64,000 nucleotides of DNA. It comes from JAICUY01 sp035708065. GTDB taxonomy: Bacteria > Chloroflexota > Limnocylindria > QHBO01. Made by a program: the position numbers and the translations under genes. Each line of letters starts with the position of its first letter. Position 1 is the first letter of the stretch. Positions 42,288-48,802 of this stretch are shown piece after piece. Under the pieces are notes generated by a model that saw only the letters and a list, made by a program, of their open reading frames with translations, ran no database searches and was not told the DNA's origin. Where the stretch lies: positions 17,425 to 81,424 of the forward strand of contig DASSTC010000057.1 of NCBI GenBank assembly GCA_035708065.1. Direction: 5' to 3'.

Positions 42288-42940
42288 GGCCGCGATCCCA
42301 CGTGCGCCAAGCAGAGGGTCGGCTCGACGAACGGCTCGAGGCGCACCTCCTCGTACGGCGCGCCGAGCTCCTCCAGCGCCCCGCGCATCAGGCCCAGGTG
42401 GACGCCGCAAACCACGTCACCGCGGTCGCGGGCGAGCCGGCCGAACGGGCAGGCGTGGAGCCGGATCGGGTCGCCGGCGTGCGCGGGTGCCTCCGGCGAG
42501 AAGCCCGCGTCGTCGAGCAGGTCCACCAGCTGGCCGACGGCGTCGTCGCCGCTGTCGTCCGCGGCGCCGGCCAGCGCGCGGCCCCAGCGCTCCCCGGCAC
42601 GGCGGGCCGCGGCGTGCGAATCGGGACGTCGGGCGAGCTCGTCGGCCAGGACCGTGGCCAGCGCGCGGTAGGGCGCCGCATCGTCATCGGTCGCGCCGGG
42701 TGCGACGCGGTAGCGGATCGATGGGCGGCCTCGACCGCCGGACCGGGCGAATTCGGTGACGACCAGTCCGGCGCCGATCAGCTGCTCGAGGTGTTCGCGC
42801 GCGGTGTTCGGGTGGAGATCGACCGCATCGGCCAGATCGCGGATGCCCATCGGCTCCGGTGCCGCCTGGCGCAGGACGGTCAGCAGCCGCGAGCGGCTGA
42901 CGCCCGCGAGCAGGCGATGTCGGTCGAGTGACGGCGTCAT
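42284..42940 (-). CDS. SufR-like iron-sulfur transcriptional regulator
   Basis: 218 residues. The winged HTH (RSRLLTVLRQAAPEPMGIRDLADAV, HPNTAREHLEQLIGAGLV) is followed by a ligand domain. The latter ends in HACPFGRLARDRGDVVCGVHLGLMRGALEEL, with Cys residues placed as in SufR-type [4Fe-4S] regulators. It would sense cluster damage by NO or oxygen. It is the first gene of the minus-strand cluster and diverges from hemerythrin; a TGCATTTTGCA repeat lies just upstream. Confidence 0.8.
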   Translation of the reverse strand: MTPSLDRHRLLAGVSRSRLLTVLRQAAPEPMGIRDLADAVDLHPNTAREHLEQLIGAGLVVTEFARSGGRGRPSIRYRVAPGATDDDAAPYRALATVLADELARRPDSHAAARRAGERWGRALAGAADDSGDDAVGQLVDLLDDAGFSPEAPAHAGDPIRLHACPFGRLARDRGDVVCGVHLGLMRGALEELGAPYEEVRLEPFVEPTLCLAHVGSRP

Positions 42941-42942
42941 GC

Positions 42943-42972
42943 TTGCATTTTGCACGGAAGTAGGCGTAAATA
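42943..42972 (+). promoter_or_regulatory. Promoter and small palindrome in the sufR-like/hemerythrin divergent region
   Basis: TTGCAT (42943-42948), 18-nt spacer, TAAATA (42967-42972) in an unusually AT-rich patch 40 bp upstream of hemerythrin. TGCATTTTGCA (42944-42954, 4-3-4 inverted repeat) covers the -35 box and lies 3 bp from the regulator's ATG, well placed for repression in both directions. Confidence 0.5.
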
Positions 42973-43012
42973 TCAAGTGTCCACACCCGCGGGCCCCAAG
43001 GAGCCACCCGAG

Positions 43013-43483
43013 ATGATGACCATGACCGACCAGCAGGCAGCCGATGCCATGCATGCCCACCACGAAGAGATGAGCACGGCGCTGCGACAGCGCGTCGCGG
43101 CCCTGGGTGCCGCCGTTCAGTCGCGGCAGGGGCATTTCGACCAGCAGCGTGCCGTCCTCGACTACCTCGAGCACGACCTGCTGCCGCACGCCATGGCCGA
43201 GGAGAAGGCGCTCTATCCGGCCGGTGACAGTGGCCTCACCGCCATGCTGGTGCGGGCGATGCTTGCCGAGCACCGGAATCTCATCGCGCACGTCGATGCG
43301 TTCCGCAACGCGACCGATGCCATCCAGGCGGTCGCGCTGTCGAGCGCCATCCTGGCGCTCTTCGAATCGCACCTGTCCAAGGAGAACGACCTGCTCATCC
43401 CGGCGCTGGTCGCCGACGAGCACGTCTCCCTGGTCGAGCTGCTGGGCGGCATGCACGAGCTGCTCGGCGAAGGCCACGCATGA
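43013..43483 (+). CDS. Hemerythrin-like domain protein
   Basis: 156 residues. Four helices with the hemerythrin ligand pattern: MHAHHEEMSTAL, LEHDLLPHAMAEEKALYP (HxxxE), LAEHRNLIAHVDAF and FESHLSKENDLLIPAL. These supply His and Glu residues for a di-iron site, as in YtfE/ScdA-related proteins that repair Fe-S centres or bind NO/O2. AAGGAG lies 8 nt before ATG. Coupled to the DUF2249 gene by a 4-bp overlap. Confidence 0.92.
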   Translation: MMTMTDQQAADAMHAHHEEMSTALRQRVAALGAAVQSRQGHFDQQRAVLDYLEHDLLPHAMAEEKALYPAGDSGLTAMLVRAMLAEHRNLIAHVDAFRNATDAIQAVALSSAILALFESHLSKENDLLIPALVADEHVSLVELLGGMHELLGEGHA

Positions 43484-43953
43484 CCGATGCCGCCGTCGAC
43501 GGGCTGGCCGGGGTGCTCATCAAAGCCCTGCGACGGCTTGGCACCGCCGGTCAGCCCGAGGCGGCCAGCCGCCTCGGCGCGGAGGCCTACGTCCTGGTGC
43601 GGCATGACCAGCCGCGCATCGCGGAGCGCCTGAACGGCGTGATGCACCATCTCGCGCGGCTCGAAGCCGCGCTCGAATCCGAAAGGAGCACACCGGTGAC
43701 CGATGATCTCGTCCTCGACGTTCGCAGCGAGCCGCCCATCCGACGGCACGGCCTCATCTTCGAGACGTTCGACAAGCTCGCCGTCGGCACGGCATTCGTG
43801 CTGGTCAACGACCACGACCCGAAGCCGCTCTACTACCAGCTGGCCGCCGAGCAGGGCGGCACGTTCAGCTGGGACTACCTGGAGCAGGGCCCGCAGGTCT
43901 GGCGCGTCCGGATCGCTCGAACCGCGGAAGCCGATGTCGCTCAGCCGGCCTGA
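43480..43953 (+). CDS. DUF2249 domain protein
   Basis: 157 residues. The first 70 form a helical segment with AEAYVLVRHDQPRIAERLNGVMHHLARLE. Residues 75-150 are DUF2249 (LVLDVRSEPPIRRHGLIFETFDKL, FVLVNDHDPKPLYYQL, WDYLEQGPQVWRVRI), a TusA-like fold often found with hemerythrin, NnrS and nitrite/NO reductase genes. Function unknown; a role in NO or iron chemistry is inferred from context. Confidence 0.88.
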   Translation: MTDAAVDGLAGVLIKALRRLGTAGQPEAASRLGAEAYVLVRHDQPRIAERLNGVMHHLARLEAALESERSTPVTDDLVLDVRSEPPIRRHGLIFETFDKLAVGTAFVLVNDHDPKPLYYQLAAEQGGTFSWDYLEQGPQVWRVRIARTAEADVAQPA

Positions 43954-43956
43954 CCG

Positions 43957-44148
43957 ATGATGCACATCCCGATCGAGGCGCCGCGCGATGAGCGTGCGTT
44001 GCTCGAGCTCGGGGATCCTGCCGGCCGCGCGACCCATGCCGATGGTGGCCTGACCCCATGGGCGTGTGGCTGCTCGGAGGACGCCGCCGTGTGCAACGAC
44101 GAGCGCTGCGTCGACATCGTCCCCGAGCTGTTCGTCGAGCTGATCTGA
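43957..44148 (+). CDS. Small cysteine-containing protein
   Basis: 63 residues, beginning 3 bp after the DUF2249 stop. The middle has WACGCSEDAAVCNDERCVDIV, four Cys in CxC...C...C spacing that could bind iron or zinc. No family recognised. Position in the operon suggests a role with hemerythrin. Two adjacent ATG codons make the exact start uncertain by one residue. Confidence 0.55.
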   Translation: MMHIPIEAPRDERALLELGDPAGRATHADGGLTPWACGCSEDAAVCNDERCVDIVPELFVELI

Positions 44149-44558
44149 CGCTCACCCTGCCGACCGGTCGCCTCGCGGCGCTGCTGCGCGGCGCGGCGAC
44201 CGGTGATCTCCTGCCGCCCGCGACCGTGGAGTTCGGTCGCGCGCGCCGCCTCGATGCGACCGCGTTCGTGCTGCCCGGCACCGGTCGCATCGAGGACTAT
44301 GTCGCCGCGCTGTCCGGCGAGGCTCCCACCTTCGCCGCGTGGGACGGGCGCATCGCCGTCGTCGAGCCGGATGGCGCGACACCGCACCGGGTGGTGATCG
44401 TCGATCGCTACGGCCAGGTCTACGAAGCCACCGACGCGGAGGGCACCGCGGGGTTGCCGACGGTGGCGGCCCTCGAGGAGTGGTTCAGGTTCCTGGCCAC
44501 GGCGTGCCCGGAGTGCGGCGTGCTCGACGACCCGCGACCGCGGGACTGGACTCCGTAG
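44145..44558 (+). CDS. Hypothetical redox-type protein, non-ATG start
   Basis: About 137 residues. The frame overlaps the stop of the previous gene, and the only nearby start is CTG at 44145; the first in-frame GTG would cut off 27 residues. The sequence (PTGRLAALLRGAATGDLLPP, WDGRIAVVEPDGATPHRVVIVDRYGQVYEATD, LATACPECGVLDD) suggests a small alpha/beta domain ending in CPEC, reminiscent of redoxin-like tails. Family not established. A frameshifted join with the preceding frame is possible. Confidence 0.5.
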   Translation: MTLTLPTGRLAALLRGAATGDLLPPATVEFGRARRLDATAFVLPGTGRIEDYVAALSGEAPTFAAWDGRIAVVEPDGATPHRVVIVDRYGQVYEATDAEGTAGLPTVAALEEWFRFLATACPECGVLDDPRPRDWTP

Positions 44559-44567
44559 ACGACGCAT

Positions 44568-44603
44568 GCGAGGGCGGCCGCTCGATCGAGCGGCCGCCCT
44601 CGC
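44568..44603. terminator. Bidirectional terminator hairpin
   Basis: A perfect 36-nt palindrome: GCGAGGGCGGCCGCTCGA followed by its exact reverse complement, between convergent genes ending at 44558 and 44623. Confidence 0.85.
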
Positions 44604-44622
44604 TGCTTGCCGACGCAGACGG

Positions 44623-44949
44623 TCAGACGGGTCGCGGCGCGTGCGTGTACGACCCACCGGTCATGTAGCGCACCGCGGCGTCCACGACCACGCCCAGCAC
44701 GATTCCGCCGATGAGCGCCGTCACCAGATACAGGCCGTCGAATGCCGGCCCGAACGTGCTGAGGCTGCCGAACGCCTCGCTGCCGAGCCAACCGCCGACC
44801 AGCACCGCCGCGGCGCTGACCAGCCACTCGTAGCCGGTCTTCGGCTCACCGACGAACAGCGGAACGGCGCCGAGCACCAGGGCGCCGGCGATCAACAGGA
44901 TCACGGCAATGCCGCTCATCCCCACGTTCCAGTCGAACAGCTCGAGCAT
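44623..44949 (-). CDS. Small membrane protein, about three helices
   Basis: 108 residues with an ideal AGGAGGTGTGAC ribosome site before ATG at 44949. Helices: MSGIAVILLIAGALVLGAVPLFV, YEWLVSAAAVLVGGWLGSEAF and LYLVTALIGGIVLGVVVDAAV. The C-terminal Gly-rich helix resembles GlsB/YeaQ stress-membrane proteins, but the family match is weak. Flanked by stress genes. Confidence 0.75.
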   Translation of the reverse strand: MLELFDWNVGMSGIAVILLIAGALVLGAVPLFVGEPKTGYEWLVSAAAVLVGGWLGSEAFGSLSTFGPAFDGLYLVTALIGGIVLGVVVDAAVRYMTGGSYTHAPRPV

Positions 44950-45206
44950 GTCACACCTCCTCGGGTTCACTCGTGTGTCGACATGCTCAGGATCGGCGGC
45001 CGATTCGCGACCGTTGAGTGCCAGAGGTCGTCAATCGGCGGGTACGTTCGGCCCGAATCGGCGGCGCGCCGCTGCTGCGGCCGGGTTCGGGCCATTGGTC
45101 GTCGATCGCGATGACGGGCGGCCCTTCCACGGCGGCGGGCCGACCGCCGAGGCTTGCATGAGCAGCCGGCGAATCCAGAGCGTGGCGCCGGCGGAAGGAG
45201 ATGGGC
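44950..45206. other. Divergent intergenic region
   Basis: 257 bp between the small membrane protein and the flavodoxin. A degenerate stress motif (GGGCCATTGGTCGT, 45089-45102) lies 105 bp before the flavodoxin start. No other structure stands out. Confidence 0.35.
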
Positions 45207-45668
45207 ATGAAATCGGTAGTGATCTACGCGTCTCACGCCGGGAACACGCGGCGCATCGCCGAGGCGGTCGCCAGGGCGCTTCGCACGGCAGGCCCGACGG
45301 AGGTGATGCACGCCGAGCAGGTGATGGCGCTCGAGGACGACGTCGACCTGCTCGTCATCGGTGGGCCGACGGAGGGCCACGGTCCGACGCCGGAGATCAA
45401 GGACCTGGTGCACCGCATCGCCGGCACGGTGCGCGGCCTTCGCGCAGCCGCGTTCGACACGCGGCTGCAATGGCCGAAGCTGCTCTCGGGCTCGGCCGCC
45501 GCGGCGATCGGCGCCTCCCTGCGTGCCAGCGGCGCGCGGGTGGTGCTGCCGCCGGAAAGCTTCATCGTATCGATGAAGCCGGAGCTGCTGCCCGGAGAGG
45601 AGGAGCGCGCGACGGCCTGGGGCGAACAGCTCGTGAACCGCGTCGCGGAGCTGGCCATCCCGGTCTAG
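45207..45668 (+). CDS. Flavodoxin-like protein
   Basis: 153 residues. VVIYASHAGNTRRIAEAVARAL is the FMN phosphate-binding loop (S-x-x-G-N-T), LLVIGGPTEGHGPTPEIKDLV the second loop and AFDTRLQWPKLLSGSAAAAIGASLRASGA the third. A short-chain flavodoxin/flavodoxin_5-like electron carrier. ATG at 45207 has GGAAGGAG 6 nt upstream; ATG at 45201 abuts it and is unlikely. A small basic gene follows after 15 bp. Confidence 0.85.
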   Translation: MKSVVIYASHAGNTRRIAEAVARALRTAGPTEVMHAEQVMALEDDVDLLVIGGPTEGHGPTPEIKDLVHRIAGTVRGLRAAAFDTRLQWPKLLSGSAAAAIGASLRASGARVVLPPESFIVSMKPELLPGEEERATAWGEQLVNRVAELAIPV

Positions 45669-45683
45669 CGAAAGGAGGTCGAC

Positions 45684-45860
45684 ATGCCGCGGCGAATCGG
45701 TCGTCCGCGAGTCGTTCGCAATCTCACCTCTCCGCTGCGCACCAGGCTGCGGACGAGCGTACCGCGCATTCGGCGGCGCCTCGTGCGACGGCCGATGCGC
45801 TGGATGCTGCCTCGCTGGTTCGAGCTACGGGTTCCCGGCCGGCGATCGGTTGGGGGGTGA
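45684..45860 (+). CDS. 58-residue Arg-rich small protein
   Basis: Preceded by a strong AAAGGAGGT ribosome site 5 nt before ATG. The sequence (MPRRIGRPRVVRNLTSPLRT, RIRRRLVRRPMRWMLPRWFE) has about 20 Arg in 58 residues plus Trp, so it may bind nucleic acid or membrane, or be a modified peptide. No family recognised. Same transcript as the flavodoxin. Confidence 0.65.
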   Translation: MPRRIGRPRVVRNLTSPLRTRLRTSVPRIRRRLVRRPMRWMLPRWFELRVPGRRSVGG

Positions 45861-45868
45861 CCCACGCT

Positions 45869-45898
45869 GCGGCGGCGGCCGGTCGGCCGCTGCCGCCT
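45869..45898. terminator. GC-rich hairpin between convergent genes
   Basis: GGCGGCGGCCG paired with CGGCCGCTGCCGCC, imperfect, in the 42-bp gap between the Arg-rich protein gene and the convergent zinc-ribbon gene. Confidence 0.6.
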
Positions 45899-45902
45899 TC
45901 CC

Positions 45903-46139
45903 TCATTCGTCGGGCCAGTCGAGGCCGAAGATCAGCGGCCGGCTGATCGCCAGCCGCGGCTCGAAGTAGCCGCACAGGATCGCCGCATCCGGCCCCTCCA
46001 CCGACCCCTGGGAGTATGCGCAGGTCCGGCACTCGGTGGCCGGGCGTCGTCCGTGGCGGGGACAGGCGACGGCACCCTCGCGCACGAGCAGCTGCAACGG
46101 AGCGCGACGGTCGTTTCGCTGAACTGTTGAGCTCACCAT
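45903..46139 (-). CDS. Small zinc-ribbon-like protein
   Basis: 78 residues from ATG at 46139. VACPRHGRRPATECRTCAYSQG gives C-x2-H...C-x2-C, likely a zinc or iron site. The C-terminus DAAILCGYFEPRLAISRPLIFGLDW is conserved-looking. No family name known to me. An exact stress motif lies 36 bp upstream of the start, so it is probably in the same regulon. Confidence 0.65.
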   Translation of the reverse strand: MVSSTVQRNDRRAPLQLLVREGAVACPRHGRRPATECRTCAYSQGSVEGPDAAILCGYFEPRLAISRPLIFGLDWPDE

Positions 46140-46174
46140 GCGGTCAGCGTGCCGCTTGACCGACGAGGCGCCAA

Positions 46175-46188
46175 GGGCCATTCGGCAC
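46175..46188. promoter_or_regulatory. Stress-regulon motif upstream of zinc-ribbon gene
   Basis: GGGCCATTCGGCAC, exact match, 36 bp before the minus-strand start at 46139. Confidence 0.55.
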
Positions 46189-46228
46189 CATTGCATCGCT
46201 CGGCTGCTGGCCGTCCTGGTGCGTCTCC

Positions 46229-47119
46229 TCAGCCGGGTGCGCGAACGACCAGGACCGATGCGCCGGCGTGCTGGATCACGTTCCGCGCCACGCTGCCCAG
46301 CGCCCCGGGGAAGCCGGTCGAGCTGCGTCGCGAGCCGGTGACGATCAGGTCAGCTCCGATCTCCCTGGCCAGCTCGAGGATCTCCTGGGCCGGGTTGCCG
46401 GTGGCGACCCGGGCTTGCGCCTCGACGCCCGCCGCGCGCAGCCGTTCGGTGGCGACCCGCGCAACCTCACGGTGCGTGGCGAGCCGCTCGTCGGCGAGCT
46501 GAATCTCGAGCTCGGCCCACGCTGCCGACCCGAATCCGCCGGCGCCGACGCCGACGAGTGACGAGATCGGCTGGCTGACGCTGACCACGTCGACCGGCAT
46601 GCCGCGAACGATCGGCCAGGAGGCGACCGCTTCGACGGCGGGTTCCGAGGTGGCCGTGCCGTCGCTGGCCAGCAGGACGTGGCTGACCGACGGCGCGCGC
46701 GCGACGAGCACCGAGCAGTGCGCCTGGCTGCTCACCTCGGTTGACACCGACCCGAGCAGCGCCGAGCGAATGACACCATGTCCGCGGCTGCCCATCACGA
46801 TCAGGTCGGCATTGATGCGCTCCGCCTCCGCCCGGACCGCGGCGCCCGGATGGCCGCGCAGCACCGCGCTCTCGACGCGACGGCCGGGGCCGGAAAGCGC
46901 ACGGACGACGGTCTGCAGCTCCGCGGCAAGGTCCTCGACCAGCTGGGCATCGGCCTCCGCCGGATCGACCGGCACGCTGCCGAGCTCGAACAGCGATGAG
47001 CGCGGCCGGAGCACCGTCACCGCTTCGATGTAGCTGTCGTCGGGTAAGTCGAGGTGGGCGAGCAGGTCGCGCGCCTGCTCCGAGCCCGCCGATCCGTCGT
47101 ACGCGTAGAGCACTCGCAT
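46229..47119 (-). CDS. Universal stress protein, tandem UspA domains
   Basis: 296 residues, two UspA domains. Domain 1: RVLYAYDGSAGSEQARDLL with nucleotide site VMGSRGHGVIRSALLGSVS. Domain 2: HVLLASDGTATSEPAVEAV with TGSRRSSTGFPGALGSVA. The G-x2-G-x9-G(S) pattern indicates ATP binding in domain 1 and a slightly divergent site in domain 2. Similar tandem Usps (such as Rv2623) are DevR targets in mycobacteria. A GGGAGA ribosome site precedes ATG; a stress motif lies 61 bp upstream. Confidence 0.93.
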   Translation of the reverse strand: MRVLYAYDGSAGSEQARDLLAHLDLPDDSYIEAVTVLRPRSSLFELGSVPVDPAEADAQLVEDLAAELQTVVRALSGPGRRVESAVLRGHPGAAVRAEAERINADLIVMGSRGHGVIRSALLGSVSTEVSSQAHCSVLVARAPSVSHVLLASDGTATSEPAVEAVASWPIVRGMPVDVVSVSQPISSLVGVGAGGFGSAAWAELEIQLADERLATHREVARVATERLRAAGVEAQARVATGNPAQEILELAREIGADLIVTGSRRSSTGFPGALGSVARNVIQHAGASVLVVRAPG

Positions 47120-47179
47120 CCGCAATCTCCCGTTGGGTCTGTTCACGCCCAGCATGGCCGCGCCGGCGGACGTTGAACA

Positions 47180-47242
47180 GGGCCACTCGGCCGGTCGGCG
47201 AGCGCCGAGCACGAGGCTCGCCGACCGAGGGCCGAATGGCAC
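47180..47242. promoter_or_regulatory. Divergent usp/dsrE control region: two stress motifs around an inverted repeat
   Basis: GGGCCACTCGGCCG (47180-47193) lies 61 bp before usp, and exact GGGCCGAATGGCAC (47229-47242) lies 58 bp before dsrE. Between them GGTCGGCGAGC (47193-47203) and GCTCGCCGACC (47216-47226) form a perfect 11-bp inverted repeat with a 12-nt spacer. The symmetry suggests one regulator driving both directions. Confidence 0.6.
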
Positions 47243-47299
47243 GACCCTTCACGACGCGCGGCACTCGCCAGCGCGGCGGCCCGGACCGAGGCTCAGTGC

Positions 47300-47722
47300 A
47301 TGAACGACACTGAGCAGCCGCTGAACCTGGTGCTCTTTTCGGGCACCGATGACAAGCTCGAGGCGGCCGCCGTCCTGGCCGCCGGAGCGGCGGCCCTGGG
47401 CCGGCCGGTCCACATCTTCCTGCAGTACTGGGCGCTGAACGCGTTCCGATCGGACGGCATCGGCGGCGACCACGGGCTCGCCGCGGAGGCCGGGGAGGCC
47501 GGCCGCGCATCGGTCGATGCGCTGGCGGCGGCCGGGCAGTCGGGCTGGCCGGAGACGCTGCGCCAGGTCAAGGAGATCGGCGAGGTCGATATCCAGGCCT
47601 GCTCGCTGTCGATGGACCTGTTGCATCTCGAACCCGGCGACCTCGATCCACTCGTCGACGGCGTGGAGGGCGTGACCTCCTTCTGGCTGTCGGCGGCAAG
47701 CGGCCAGGTCGTCTTCATCTGA
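47300..47722 (+). CDS. DsrE family protein
   Basis: 140 residues. LNLVLFSGTDDKLEAAAVLAAGAAALGRPVHIFL is the DsrE/DsrF fold start. IGEVDIQACSLSMDLL holds the conserved Cys at the usual active site, followed by VDGVEGVTSFWLSAASG. Such proteins bind or relay sulfane sulfur from TusA-type carriers. First gene of a five-gene sulfur operon. Confidence 0.88.
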   Translation: MNDTEQPLNLVLFSGTDDKLEAAAVLAAGAAALGRPVHIFLQYWALNAFRSDGIGGDHGLAAEAGEAGRASVDALAAAGQSGWPETLRQVKEIGEVDIQACSLSMDLLHLEPGDLDPLVDGVEGVTSFWLSAASGQVVFI

Positions 47723-47733
47723 CGGAGAACGCC

Positions 47734-47970
47734 ATGACCACCATGACCATCAATCAGCGGGTGGACGCCCGCGGCTTGTCCTGCCCGATGCCGATCGTCA
47801 AGGTCGCACAGACCATGAAGCAGCTCGGCGCAGGCGAGACGTTGGAGATGCTCGCCACGGACCCCGGGTCGGTGCGCGACGTCGAGGCCTGGGCTCGGAC
47901 GACCGGACACCAGCTGCTCGAATCGACGACGGACGGCGGCGTCTACCGCTTCGTCCTGCGCCACAAGTGA
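47734..47970 (+). CDS. TusA family sulfur carrier
   Basis: 78 residues. VDARGLSCPMPIVKVAQTM contains the CPxP motif whose Cys carries persulfide. GETLEMLATDPGSVRDVEAWA and TDGGVYRFVLRHK complete the beta-alpha-beta fold. One of two TusA proteins in this operon; this one has the canonical SCPMP, the other CPGP. Confidence 0.95.
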   Translation: MTTMTINQRVDARGLSCPMPIVKVAQTMKQLGAGETLEMLATDPGSVRDVEAWARTTGHQLLESTTDGGVYRFVLRHK

Positions 47971-47980
47971 GGCGATCGAC

Positions 47981-48529
47981 ATGACGCTGACCGTTGACCG
48001 CCCGGTCGAAGCACCGGCGGTCGAACCACAGCCAACCATCGACGAGCCGCTGAAGACGAAGGAGCTCGTCATCGTCAACTGGAGCGGCGACCTCGACAAG
48101 ATGTGGCCGGTCCTGATCCTGTCGTCGACCGCTGCCGCCAGCGGCGTCCACTGCAAGGTGTTCGTCACCTTCTGGGGGCTGCTGCCGTTCGTCAAGGACG
48201 GGAAGCGGATCGTGGGCGACAACTGGATGCAGAAGATGCTGTCGCTGATGCAGCGACCGGGCATCGACCACCTCAAGCTCTCGAAGATGAACTTCTTCGG
48301 GATGGGCCCCTGGATGCTGGACAGCTTGCGCCGCCGGTACAACGTCGCCAGCCCGCGCGAGCTGCTCGAGGCCGCCCTGGCGATGGGCGTCGAGTTCGTC
48401 CCGTGCCAGATGACGATGGACATGTTCGGGCTCAAGCGCGAGGACCTGGTCGACGAGATGGGCGAACCGGCCGGCGCGGCCACCGCGATCGCCCTGATGA
48501 CCGAGGCCGATGCCTCGCTCTTCATCTGA
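47981..48529 (+). CDS. DsrE2-like protein (DsrE/DsrF/DrsH family)
   Basis: 182 residues. An acidic/Pro-rich N-terminal 25 residues precede KELVIVNWSGDLDKMWPVLILSSTAAASG. CKVFVTFWGLLPFVKD, KLSKMNFFGMGPWMLDSL and MGVEFVPCQMTMDMFG are blocks of the DsrE2 (peroxiredoxin-like) family. The FVPCQMTMD Cys is the expected sulfur-binding site. In sulfur oxidisers DsrE2 works with TusA and rhodanese. Membrane association is possible through the hydrophobic loops. Confidence 0.9.
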   Translation: MTLTVDRPVEAPAVEPQPTIDEPLKTKELVIVNWSGDLDKMWPVLILSSTAAASGVHCKVFVTFWGLLPFVKDGKRIVGDNWMQKMLSLMQRPGIDHLKLSKMNFFGMGPWMLDSLRRRYNVASPRELLEAALAMGVEFVPCQMTMDMFGLKREDLVDEMGEPAGAATAIALMTEADASLFI

Positions 48530-48546
48530 ACAAGGAGGCGACTGAC

Positions 48547-48795
48547 ATGATCCAGACCGCCCGTCCCGCCGTCACCCGGGTCGTCGACGCGCGTGGAAGC
48601 TATTGCCCGGGACCGCTGATGGAGCTGATCCGTGCCATCCGGGAGGGAGCCGTCGGCGACGTCATCGCCGTGTACTCGTCGGACTCGGGCAGCAAGATCG
48701 ACATCCCGAAGTGGGTGGAAAAGGCGCAGCACCGGCTGATCGCGGTCGAGTCACGCGACGGCTACGACGAGATCGTCGTCGAGAAGATGCGGTAG
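48547..48795 (+). CDS. TusA family sulfur carrier, second copy
   Basis: 82 residues; AAGGAGG lies 9 nt before ATG at 48547. VDARGSYCPGPLMELIRAI carries the CPGP motif, the variant typical of TusA proteins encoded beside DsrE2 and FAD/NAD oxidoreductases. DSGSKIDIPKWVEKAQHRL follows the usual fold. It probably exchanges persulfide with the flavoprotein or DsrE2 next to it. Confidence 0.95.
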   Translation: MIQTARPAVTRVVDARGSYCPGPLMELIRAIREGAVGDVIAVYSSDSGSKIDIPKWVEKAQHRLIAVESRDGYDEIVVEKMR

Positions 48796-48802
48796 GCGAG
48801 CG

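Noticed and set aside
47293..48732. 479-codon minus-strand frame opposite the sulfur operon
   Set aside because: No domain signal, while the plus strand has five genes with family motifs and ribosome sites.
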